Made by a program: the position numbers and the translations under genes
The notes under the pieces: model-generated
Databases searched by the model: none
The model's input: only the letters and a program-made list of their open reading frames with translations
Told to the model about the DNA's origin: nothing
In this document: positions 1-5,835 of the stretch, one piece after another
Position numbering within the stretch: position 1 is the first letter of the stretch
Layout: each line of letters starts with the position of its first letter
From: Methanoregula sp.
Lineage (GTDB): Archaea; Halobacteriota; Methanomicrobia; Methanomicrobiales; Methanospirillaceae
Assembly: GCA_023228295.1 (NCBI GenBank)
Contig: JALOBP010000100.1
Span: 1-9,998, forward strand
Direction: 5' to 3'
Length of the DNA stretch: 9,998 nt

Positions 1-20
1 ATTATTTTAATTCTGTTCAT
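1..20 (-). CDS. Start of a further gene of the minus-strand operon (partial)
   Basis: An ATG at 18-20 (minus strand) opens a frame reading MNRIKI before the window ends. It is preceded by a purine-rich GGGGGAG segment (complement of about 25-31), an appropriate Shine-Dalgarno distance. Most other genes here have no such motif, so this one stands out. It begins 34 nt after the stop of the trypco2-like gene and would be the fifth gene of the operon. Trypco2 domains are known to co-occur with trypsin-like proteases, so a protease is a guess for the product, but six residues cannot show it. Confidence 0.4.
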
Positions 21-54
21 ATGGCTCCCCCTATGGGATGAAGTTAGAATTTTG

Positions 55-378
55 TTATGCAATAGTGGTAAATGGCATGATAGAGAATTTTATCCGGCTG
101 ACAGTTTCCAATGAGGCTGTACTGTTGATGTCAGCGCCAATATGAGCAAAGGCGATTTTGATACCAGTACCACCAGAAGCCCCTGTTTCGTTGGCGATAG
201 TTACCGCGACATCAAAATTTATGTAACCCTGCATCTTCTCGCGATTAAATGCTTCTATAGAGAAATAGGCTTGTGACCCCTCCCCCAACATTTTGGATGA
301 TGTAATTTCCTTGTTTGCTAAATGGACACCCCTTGCGATATCTATGAGTGTTTGTTTAATAAATTCATCTAGTTCCAT
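55..378 (-). CDS. Trypco2-like small protein (107 aa)
   Basis: A 107-residue soluble protein. An N-terminal helix (MELDEFIKQTLIDIARGV, residues 1-18) is followed by a beta-rich part with an INFDVAVTIA strand (about 53-62), a Gly-rich turn (GASGGTG), and a closing strand VSRIKFSIMPF. This order matches the trypco2 (trypsin-co-occurring) domain as I remember it: amphipathic helix, FDVAVT strand, Gly-rich loop, and a final S-R-I/V-K/R-F-S strand. The family is reported next to trypsin-like proteases and in predicted bacterial conflict systems; its molecular role is not established. It starts 6 nt after the stop of the DUF7689-like gene, so they are cotranscribed and probably translationally coupled. 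There is no Shine-Dalgarno motif. The family call is from pattern memory, not a search. Confidence 0.7.
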   Translation of the reverse strand: MELDEFIKQTLIDIARGVHLANKEITSSKMLGEGSQAYFSIEAFNREKMQGYINFDVAVTIANETGASGGTGIKIAFAHIGADINSTASLETVSRIKFSIMPFTTIA

Positions 379-384
379 ATTTTT

Positions 385-828
385 TTATTTAATTTTTCTT
401 TTTAAAATCTGTTGAACCATTCCATATTTTTTACTATTTAAACCAATCAAAGTATGTTCTATATCATGAGACTGCCCTAGTTTACTAGTCCATTTACCTG
501 TTGGTAATTGTCTTGATGCGTGTGTGACAGCGGTGTCATTGGCATAAATAGCAATCTTTTCATACCCATCTTCTAATTCGCGGTTTTCACATGGCGAATA
601 ACCGAATTTACCAAACATTTTTATAAAAGCATCAACAGAATCTTGTCTTGGAATATCTTCTGGCCAATAACAAATTTTAAAATTATCAGGCCACCACCAT
701 TTATTATTATCTCCAGCCGCCCATGCAATACAGTTATATGATACATTTATTGCACTAGTTACTTGAAATCCTTCTTGATTTAAATTTGGAAAATCTTGTT
801 CATACATAATGATGAATACATCTAACAT
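385..828 (-). CDS. DUF7689-like protein, possible cysteine peptidase fold
   Basis: A 147-residue protein, or 140 if it starts at the second Met (ATG at 805-807, MYEQDF). Conserved-looking blocks are NCIAWAAGD (32-40), WWWPD (44-48), a YWPEDIPR segment (54-61), KIAIYA (91-96), THASRQLPTGKWTSKLG (102-118) and DIEHT. This set matches the DUF7689 family as I recall it. The layout of Cys33 in an NCxAWA helix start, then a strand ending in an IYAxxxxxTHAS motif with His103, resembles NlpC/papain-like peptidases. A catalytic Cys33/His103 pair is therefore an inference worth testing, not an established activity. The first ATG overlaps the 3' end of the upstream gene by 7 nt, which supports translational coupling. 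Neither start has a Shine-Dalgarno motif. Confidence 0.75.
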   Translation of the reverse strand: MLDVFIIMYEQDFPNLNQEGFQVTSAINVSYNCIAWAAGDNNKWWWPDNFKICYWPEDIPRQDSVDAFIKMFGKFGYSPCENRELEDGYEKIAIYANDTAVTHASRQLPTGKWTSKLGQSHDIEHTLIGLNSKKYGMVQQILKRKIK

Positions 829-1280
829 GCATATCCACTATTTCTTCCCCACTCAAGCCATGATTCCGTCATCTTTTTTACATCACCCCTGTCTTCAATA
901 CTAACCGGATTTTCACCGGTGATGGATCTTAAAGCCCAAAACCAATGCTGCGGATTATTTTTTAGTTCTTCAAGAATTAAAGGTACCGCATCTTCTCCCA
1001 TGCCAATTATCTCTTGGTAGCTAGGCAAGAGTACCATTTCTTGACTCGAAGAAATCAGAGTATTGTCATGTTCCCATGTAGCAGCCAACTGATCAAATTT
1101 TTTAATTTTTTGTGTTCGTGAAATTGGTAAAGAATAATGTGCGTGTGCAGTCTGAAAATCCGCATTAACTTCTTTTGCTTCTTCACCTAGACCAATGCTA
1201 ACAGTATTTGCACCATCTGAAGAAATACAAACGCCAGTACAATTGGAACCTAAAGAGGATAAATAAGAATTATCAATCAT
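822..1280 (-). CDS. Uncharacterised protein with HEAT-like C-terminal region (152 aa)
   Basis: I recognise the C-terminal half (about 61-150) as a widespread uncharacterised family. It has FDQLAATWEHDN, then SSSQEM, YQEIIGMGEDAVPLILEEL, then PQHWFWALRSITGENPV and DRGD, ending in WLEWGR. The helix pairs with IIGMG.DAVPLILEEL and WFWALRSITG look like one or two HEAT-type repeats, which suggests protein binding rather than catalysis. The first 60 residues (Ser/Gly/Asn rich) are poorly conserved in my memory and could be partly spurious. Its ATG lies 1 nt beyond the stop of the TIGR04255 gene, and its own end overlaps the DUF7689-like start by 7 nt. In other genomes I recall this family near DUF7689, so the pair is probably functional together. 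No signal peptide or membrane segment is visible. Confidence 0.7.
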   Translation of the reverse strand: MIDNSYLSSLGSNCTGVCISSDGANTVSIGLGEEAKEVNADFQTAHAHYSLPISRTQKIKKFDQLAATWEHDNTLISSSQEMVLLPSYQEIIGMGEDAVPLILEELKNNPQHWFWALRSITGENPVSIEDRGDVKKMTESWLEWGRNSGYAC

Positions 1281-1281
1281 A

Positions 1282-2037
1282 TTAAGAGATTAATTCTTTT
1301 ACATTTTCTGTAATACTGTTTATAAATATACAATTTTTGAATTCTCTTAATTCATCAAAAATTTTGTATAATTTAGGTGGGTCTAAGTCAAGATTGTCAG
1401 TCCTAAAAACATCAATGTCAAAAATTAGTGGTAAAATATTTTCTTTTGTTTGAGTGGGGTTAATTTTACCAATCGTTTCTGTGATGATTGCTTTGTTTAA
1501 TGGATTATCTGTTTGCGGAATTAGCAATCTCATAAAAAAATCTTGTATATTTTGGGGGATTTCGCTTCCAATTTCAGGAACAGTTTTAATGTATTCTTTA
1601 AAATCTTTTATTGGTAGGGGTATGTTTAAAAGATTGATGTATCGTAAACCCACCCGAGTAATTTTAATAGGTTTAGCAATTTTAACGTATTCCTCAAAAT
1701 ATTTTTTTGCTTCGTCGCTAAAATTTTTCCAATTGTCGTATGGTTTAAGCTTGTTAAATGTAAAACCACTGGTTTTGAATTGAATTATTTTTTTAGAATC
1801 AGAACTTTTAAATATAAAGCCGTCCGTCTGTTTTTTTGTAGTATGTTTTGGCGTTCCTCCTTTGTTAATATCAATCAATGTTTCGTAATTTACACTAACT
1901 TCCCTCGTCGGGTACTCACCAGAGATTTTTTCTTTTAAGCTATCAAATTCATTAAAATTAAAGCCGACCGGCAAAACCACTTGTATATCAAAAACAGCCT
2001 CCGTGATGGGTGCGTTTTTAAAATGTATGTTTGTCAT
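1282..2037 (-). CDS. TIGR04255 family protein (251 aa)
   Basis: The N-terminus FKNAPITEAVFDIQV (6-20) matches the family hallmark N-P-I-x-E-A-V-F-D-I. A central GLRYINLLNIPLP segment (about 141-153) matches its second hallmark, and the length (251 aa) is typical. The family is sporadically distributed among bacteria and archaea, often in accessory regions. I know of no confirmed biochemical activity. This is the first gene of the minus-strand operon; a TTGCAT-18 bp-TATAAT promoter lies just upstream and the next gene starts 1 nt after its stop. The 5' leader would be only about 20 nt with no Shine-Dalgarno motif. Base composition is strongly AT-rich, more so than the housekeeping genes to the right, consistent with horizontal acquisition. 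Confidence 0.82.
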   Translation of the reverse strand: MTNIHFKNAPITEAVFDIQVVLPVGFNFNEFDSLKEKISGEYPTREVSVNYETLIDINKGGTPKHTTKKQTDGFIFKSSDSKKIIQFKTSGFTFNKLKPYDNWKNFSDEAKKYFEEYVKIAKPIKITRVGLRYINLLNIPLPIKDFKEYIKTVPEIGSEIPQNIQDFFMRLLIPQTDNPLNKAIITETIGKINPTQTKENILPLIFDIDVFRTDNLDLDPPKLYKIFDELREFKNCIFINSITENVKELIS

Positions 2038-2063
2038 ATATTTAAGCGACTTTATGCAAATTC

Positions 2064-2093
2064 ATTATACTACGACATGGCTATAAAATGCAA
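2064..2093 (-). promoter_or_regulatory. Sigma70-type promoter of the TIGR04255 operon
   Basis: On the minus strand, TTGCAT (complement of 2088-2093) and TATAAT (complement of 2064-2069) are separated by 18 bp. Predicted transcription start is about 2057, giving a leader of about 20 nt. Confidence 0.6.
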
Positions 2094-2149
2094 CAGTCGT
2101 TTCAGTTATTATTGACTATTTTTATCTTTTCTGCTTTCATTAAGTTAAT

Positions 2150-2998
2150 ATGGCAAACATATCATTACTTAAAGCCGAGCTTGAACGGCTCGTTAAAATA
2201 CTAGACACGACCAATGATAATATCTTTGATATTTTTCAGGTATTTTATGATTATGTTGATATTATCGAGAGACAGCCCTTTATTGTTGAAATGTTGAAAA
2301 ACGAAGGGGATAAATGTGATAAAGCACGTGATCAAATACTAAGTGATTATAATAATGGTGTAATTTCCAAGGATCAAATGCACATTCTTCATCAACAAAA
2401 AGTGATGACAAATATTTGGTCAAACTATGGATATTTTCATCAACTTTACACAATAAAGAACGATCCACACGGAGATATAGTAAGTCAGTTGCCCATACAT
2501 AGCGTTGACTGCTATTTACCCCTGCCCGTATACCGCAAGCAAGCGCACGTTAATGATTTTACGGCGTTGCACAATAAGATTATTTCTTTTTTATCTAAAT
2601 TAGAAATTGAAGAATCGGGGAAAATGTTAGAACAGAAAGAACCTGAAAAAATCGACGACAATCTATGGTCCTACGACAAAGAAAATAAGTGTCTTTTTAT
2701 TGGAGATGACAAGGTAAGAATTAGCAAGAAACGTACAGCGACCAAACAAGCTTTTGTCTTTGATTATTTAGTTGAACAGAAGCTTCACAAAGAAGTTCCC
2801 TATTATGAGATTTCGGAAAAAGTTTTTAATGAAGATGTAAAAAACTATAGACCGACTAGTTGTACTACGGCTTGCAATTCCATAAATGAAATTATTCGTA
2901 AAAATACCAAACAAAAAATTGAAGACTTTTTGTTGTTTACACACGGAAAAGACGGCTATGTTAAGATAAATAGCAAGTATAAAAGGCTGGCTAGGTAA
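2150..2998 (+). CDS. Unknown protein with possible C-terminal winged-helix domain (282 aa)
   Basis: I do not recognise a named family. Residues 1-150 are mainly helical: an N-terminal amphipathic helix (LLKAELERLVKILDTTND), then charged helices with several aromatic residues. An acidic linker (EKIDDNLWSYDKEN, about 168-181) leads into a compact C-terminal region of about 100 residues. That region has a short strand (CLFIGDDKVRIS), helices (TKQAFVFDYLVEQ, YYEISEKVF, CTTACNSINEIIRKN) and a terminal hairpin (FLLFTHGKDGYVKIN). This order resembles a winged-helix DNA-binding domain of the transcriptional-regulator C type. It is divergent from the cargo operon and directly upstream of the replication and integration genes, so a regulator of the element is plausible. 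There is no clear -10 box and no Shine-Dalgarno motif; a TTGACT lies at 2112-2117. Confidence 0.72.
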   Translation: MANISLLKAELERLVKILDTTNDNIFDIFQVFYDYVDIIERQPFIVEMLKNEGDKCDKARDQILSDYNNGVISKDQMHILHQQKVMTNIWSNYGYFHQLYTIKNDPHGDIVSQLPIHSVDCYLPLPVYRKQAHVNDFTALHNKIISFLSKLEIEESGKMLEQKEPEKIDDNLWSYDKENKCLFIGDDKVRISKKRTATKQAFVFDYLVEQKLHKEVPYYEISEKVFNEDVKNYRPTSCTTACNSINEIIRKNTKQKIEDFLLFTHGKDGYVKINSKYKRLAR

Positions 2999-3064
2999 AA
3001 ATTAGGTAAAGGTTGCTCAAAGTATAACTAATATAATGGCTCTGTAATACAATGCAGGGCTTTT

Positions 3065-3274
3065 ATGTTTCGATTTAGCGAACAACTCACGGAAAAAATC
3101 AAGCTGTATTTTAAAAAACGATATAGTTTTGATTTATCGTCGGAGCAGGCCGACGAGTGTTTATGTTCACTTGCGGATATGTATTTGCTATATGCCGAAT
3201 CGTCGGAAAACAACGTTGTCGTCGGCTTTGCCGACGGCGACGTTGTTTCGGGGTCGTCCTTAGCGGAACTGTAG
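3065..3274 (+). CDS. Small accessory protein of the mobile element (69 aa)
   Basis: The first 46 residues form two predicted helices around a polar turn: FSEQLTEKIKLYFKKRY, then SFDLSSEQADECLCSLADMYLLYAES. I recall similar short proteins in Patescibacteria with the pattern 'S-x-E-Q-A-x-E-x-L-x-S-L-A-D-L/M-Y', often beside recombinases, so the gene is probably real. The last 20 residues (NNVVVGFADGDVVSGSSLAEL region) are encoded by a long inverted repeat and look unlike the rest, so the DNA structure may constrain the protein tail. A TATAAT lies at 3032-3037 without a well placed -35. The stop is TAG. Function is unknown; a small DNA-binding or replication accessory role is a guess. Confidence 0.6.
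   Translation: MFRFSEQLTEKIKLYFKKRYSFDLSSEQADECLCSLADMYLLYAESSENNVVVGFADGDVVSGSSLAEL
3137..3156. repeat. Inverted repeat TCGTCGG / CCGACGA
   Basis: TCGTCGG at 3137-3143 and its exact complement CCGACGA at 3150-3156 flank a 6-nt spacer. The same 7-mer recurs at 3200-3206 and 3219-3225, with a near-complement CCGACGG at 3231-3237. Confidence 0.7.
3208..3248. repeat. 19-bp hairpin upstream of rep (candidate origin or Rep-binding structure)
   Basis: Bases 3208-3226 pair with 3230-3248 around a TTT loop. The 19 pairs are continuous except for two T/G positions (3217/3239 and 3219/3237), which would be G·U wobbles in plus-strand RNA. The stem is GC-rich near the loop, in contrast to the AT-rich element. 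There is no T-run after it, so it is not a typical intrinsic terminator. Its place about 100 bp before a HUH Rep gene fits a double-strand origin, a single-strand origin, or a Rep operator. Confidence 0.72.
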
Positions 3275-3293
3275 GGGGCGTGTATCGTTGGAC

Positions 3294-3324
3294 TTGATTA
3301 TGATAACACTTAATCAGATATAAT
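3294..3324 (+). promoter_or_regulatory. Candidate rep promoter with overlapping inverted repeat
   Basis: TTGATT (3294-3299) and TATAAT (3319-3324) are separated by 19 bp, slightly long. The inverted repeat TGATTA (3295-3300) / TAATCA (3311-3316) sits across the -35 box and the spacer, so a bound protein would block transcription. Autoregulation by Rep is a reasonable inference. Confidence 0.45.
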
Positions 3325-3346
3325 TTTGCTAATAAAAAATATAATT

Positions 3347-4204
3347 ATGAGTTACCTTGTACATTTTAACGGCGATGTTCACTATGCGACAAAAAAACGT
3401 CTCAAAATTTCTGGTGATATTTTTGAATATTATGATTATGGGCGAGAATACTTTGTCGGAAGTCGTCCAAAATCCTTCAAAGATAAACCGAAAAAATCAG
3501 CCACGAGTCAAGAAATATTGGACCAGATGAGACATCGTCGTGCACGTCGGCAAATAATTGATTATACTAACTCAAACACAAGAGCGTATTTTGATCAAAG
3601 GGGGCGTGCGTATTGGCCGGTATTTATTACATTAACTTTCAGGGAAAACATTACGGATTTAAAATTTGCCAATTATGAATTTACGAAATTTATTCAGAGG
3701 TTAAATACCGCCGTGAACAGGCAAAGAGAAAGTTTTTTTAAATATGTTACAGTAGTGGAATTCCAAGATCGTGGTGCCATTCATTATCACTGTATATTTT
3801 TTAACTTGCCTTATAAAGCCGAGATGAAGAGAATATTTGAAAAATGTTGGACTTTGGGTTTTACAAAAATCAAGGCTATAAATCGGGTTAGGAACGTCGG
3901 GCGTTATATCACGAAGTACATGTCAAAAAATATAGATGACGAAAGGTTGCGAGGCCAAAAATCGTACTTCATCAGCAAAGGTTTGTTTAAACCGATTGTT
4001 GTAAATTATGACGAGCTAATAAATCCCGTTTTGTCCATGATGCCCCCCGAATCCATGGAGTATTCAAAGGACAATATCAAAGTCGATTTTTTCGAATTTA
4101 TGAATTACAAAAATTATAATTTACGAAAATATCAAAAACGTAAAAAAGAAGCTCTTGCTTTTCTGAATCGCTACGGATATTATGGAGAGGAGAGGACGAA
4201 ATAA
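3347..4204 (+). CDS. rep: HUH-endonuclease replication initiator (REP_ORF2-G2P type), two-tyrosine
   Basis: Rolling-circle initiator that nicks one strand and stays bound to it through a tyrosine. I chose the ATG at 3347 (285 aa); the frame extends to a TTG at 3326 but that start overlaps the promoter region. Motif 1 is FITLTF (93-98). Motif 2, the metal-binding HUH, is AIHYHCIFF with His146 and His148. Motif 3 is GRYITKYMSK (185-194), with Tyr187 and Tyr191 in the Y-x-x-K-Y-x-x-K spacing known from phiX174 gene A protein, so this is a two-tyrosine Rep. Overall it resembles the REP_ORF2-G2P family of phages and plasmids. The N-terminus is basic and the C-terminus Lys/Tyr-rich, suited to DNA binding. 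No helicase domain follows. It lies 15 nt upstream of the recombinase, in one operon. Confidence 0.9.
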   Translation: MSYLVHFNGDVHYATKKRLKISGDIFEYYDYGREYFVGSRPKSFKDKPKKSATSQEILDQMRHRRARRQIIDYTNSNTRAYFDQRGRAYWPVFITLTFRENITDLKFANYEFTKFIQRLNTAVNRQRESFFKYVTVVEFQDRGAIHYHCIFFNLPYKAEMKRIFEKCWTLGFTKIKAINRVRNVGRYITKYMSKNIDDERLRGQKSYFISKGLFKPIVVNYDELINPVLSMMPPESMEYSKDNIKVDFFEFMNYKNYNLRKYQKRKKEALAFLNRYGYYGEERTK

Positions 4205-4219
4205 CATATTTATAATATT

Positions 4220-5716
4220 ATGAAATATATTTTATATTGTCGTAAATCAACCGACACCGAAGACAAGCAAGTTCAGTCAATAGAATCGCAAAGAATCGAA
4301 ATGAAAAAAATGGCGGATAGAGACAGTGTTGTTTTTGATAAGATTTTTGAAGAAAAAATGTCCGCCAAATCTCCAGGACGTCCGGTGTTTGCGGAGATGT
4401 TAAAATATATTGAAAAAAATAAAGAGTGTATTGTTTATGCGTGGAAGTTAGACCGCTTGGCGAGAAATTCCAAAGACGGCGGAGAGCTTCAATGGTTTAT
4501 GGACAAAAGATTGATTCGTGAAATCCGAACATACGAAAAAACGTATTACACGACGGGTGATGATAAGTTCATGATGACATTGAGTTTTGGCATGGCGACA
4601 AAATATGTTGATGATTTAAGTATGAATACTCGAAGAGGAATCCGAACAAAATTAGAAAAAGGAGAATATCCGAACTCTGCACCATTGGGATATTTAAACG
4701 ACAAAATAAACAAAAAAATTATTATTGATCCGCTTAAAGGTCGCTACATAACCGAGCTTTTTAATTTTTATGCAACAGGCGGATATAGTATCAAAGACAT
4801 AACAAACATAATGTATCAGAAAGGTTTCAGAACTCGTTCAGATAAAAAAGTTACCAAAAGCGTTATACATCGAATTTTAACAAATCGCCTGTATTATGGA
4901 ATCATCGAAAAGGACGGCAAATTTTATCCGGCTATCCATGAGGCTTTAACCACAAAAGAAATATTTGATCGAGCAACGGATATTTTGAGTGGAAAAAATA
5001 ACGCACGAAAACAAAAACACGATTTTCCGCATAGAGGATTTATGAAGTGTAATGTTTGCGGTTGCGCTTTAACGGGTACGCTTAAGAAGGGGCATGTGTA
5101 TTATTATTGCACCAACGGCAGGGGGCAATGCGAACAACACAAAAAATATATTCGCTCGGAAAAGATAGACGAAATAATCATGAAAATTTTTGAGAATATA
5201 TCTTTTGACGAAGAACTCGTGGAAATTATGTATTTGGCTTCGAAAGAAAAAATGGAACACGAGAATAAAGAAGTGAGCAACGTTGTCAGCAATGCTCAAA
5301 ATAGCCTCAAACTTGTCATCCAGAAGCAAGAACGGCTCTTAGACAGCTATTTATCGGAATTGATATCCGAAGACGTGTATAGGGCCAAAATGGAGCAACT
5401 ACGAAGAGAGCAGGTCGAGGTTGAATTGCGATTAAGAAATTCGGATAAGAAAGACAGCAACCCTTTAACAACTTTGGAACTTACCAAACAGGTGTTTCTT
5501 TTCCCTAATCTAGCAAAAAAAGAATTTTTAAATAAAGATAATTTCGGAAAAAGAAAAATTATAGAAAATTTACTCTGGAACCTGAATATTGAAAATCAAA
5601 ATTTGGCTACATATAAATTAAAAGAACCCTTCCAAATATTGGCAAGGGCTCCTCAAAATCGCGATTTCTCGCAAGTGCTCCGGGGGTGGGATTCGAACCC
5701 ACGACCAATTGATTAA
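4220..5716 (+). CDS. Large serine recombinase (site-specific integrase)
   Basis: Catalyses site-specific integration and excision through a covalent serine-DNA link. The resolvase domain (about 2-150) has YCRKST with catalytic Ser10 and Arg8, and AWKLDRLAR with Arg79 and Arg82. A recombinase domain (about 155-260) follows, then a zinc ribbon with Cys277, Cys280, Cys297 and Cys304, and a coiled coil (about 340-408) of the type controlling integration direction. Length (498 aa) is normal for the family. The last residues, GWDSNPRPID, are tRNA-Asn sequence read in the antisense direction, a known sign that the gene abuts its tRNA attachment site. The true pre-integration C-terminus may therefore have differed by a few residues. 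No terminator is visible on the plus strand. The 15-nt gap to rep suggests cotranscription. Confidence 0.93.
   Translation: MKYILYCRKSTDTEDKQVQSIESQRIEMKKMADRDSVVFDKIFEEKMSAKSPGRPVFAEMLKYIEKNKECIVYAWKLDRLARNSKDGGELQWFMDKRLIREIRTYEKTYYTTGDDKFMMTLSFGMATKYVDDLSMNTRRGIRTKLEKGEYPNSAPLGYLNDKINKKIIIDPLKGRYITELFNFYATGGYSIKDITNIMYQKGFRTRSDKKVTKSVIHRILTNRLYYGIIEKDGKFYPAIHEALTTKEIFDRATDILSGKNNARKQKHDFPHRGFMKCNVCGCALTGTLKKGHVYYYCTNGRGQCEQHKKYIRSEKIDEIIMKIFENISFDEELVEIMYLASKEKMEHENKEVSNVVSNAQNSLKLVIQKQERLLDSYLSELISEDVYRAKMEQLRREQVEVELRLRNSDKKDSNPLTTLELTKQVFLFPNLAKKEFLNKDNFGKRKIIENLLWNLNIENQNLATYKLKEPFQILARAPQNRDFSQVLRGWDSNPRPID
5627..5648 (-). terminator. Probable terminator of tRNA-Asn, inside the recombinase gene
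   Basis: On the minus strand CCCTT and CCAA pair with TTGG and AAGGG (9 bp, one bulged G, 3-nt loop), followed by a U-rich stretch (TTCTTTTAATTT). It begins 29 nt after the tRNA 3' end and lies in codons for the C-terminal tail of the recombinase on the other strand. Confidence 0.55.
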
Positions 5717-5749
5717 CAGTCAACTGCGCTACCGCTGCGCTACCCCGGA
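5678..5749 (-). tRNA. tRNA-Asn (anticodon GTT)
   Basis: A 72-nt cloverleaf can be folded by hand. The acceptor stem is TCCGGGG/CCCCGGA (5743-5749 with 5679-5685). The D stem is GCGC/GCGC with GG in the loop. The anticodon stem GTTGA/TCAAT (one G·U) carries loop CTGTTAA, giving anticodon GTT. The variable loop is 5 nt, and the T arm is GTGGG-TTCGAAT-CCCAC. The discriminator is G at 5678, and CCA is not encoded. The 3' half overlaps the end of the recombinase gene on the opposite strand and so contains the likely attachment core; the element restores an intact tRNA. The small hairpin GCGA-GAAA-TCGC right after the 3' end (5661-5672) could aid 3' processing. Confidence 0.96.
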
Positions 5750-5783
5750 ATATATTGTTAAATGAACCCAAAATAACGTCAAT

Positions 5784-5812
5784 ATTATATTTCAATAAGT
5801 AGAATTTGTCAA
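5784..5812 (-). promoter_or_regulatory. Consensus sigma70 promoter of tRNA-Asn
   Basis: TTGACA (complement of 5807-5812), a 17-bp spacer and TATAAT (complement of 5784-5789) match the consensus exactly. Predicted start is about 5777, giving a 28-nt 5' leader for RNase P to remove. Confidence 0.85.
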
Positions 5813-5835
5813 GCTCTCACGACTAACATTGGTTA

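Larger units (their letters stand above)
2150..5716 (+). mobile_element. Integrated element core: HUH Rep plus large serine recombinase at tRNA-Asn
   Basis: The unit holds a putative regulator, a 69-aa accessory gene, a two-tyrosine HUH replication initiator and a large serine recombinase, all on one strand. Its right border lies in the tRNA-Asn gene, whose sequence supplies the recombinase C-terminus. By eye I found no second copy of the tRNA 3' end in the window, so the left border is unknown. The minus-strand operon at 1-2037 may also be inside. The combination suggests an integrative rolling-circle plasmid or a filamentous/single-stranded phage relative. I see no capsid, coat, relaxase or conjugation genes. 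Confidence 0.68.

Noticed and set aside
1454..1783. Plus-strand open frame of 109 codons opposite the TIGR04255 gene
   Set aside because: It is the antisense shadow of a recognisable family on the minus strand and has no start signal.
3065..3274. The TCGTCGG repeats as a CRISPR array
   Set aside because: The 7-bp units have irregular spacing and both orientations; there are no repeats of CRISPR length and no cas genes.
3326..3346. Seven-residue N-terminal extension of Rep from a TTG codon
   Set aside because: It would begin immediately after the -10 box, before the predicted transcription start; the ATG at 3347 fits better.
5069..5329. Minus-strand open frames inside the recombinase gene
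   Set aside because: Antisense shadows of the zinc ribbon and coiled-coil coding region.
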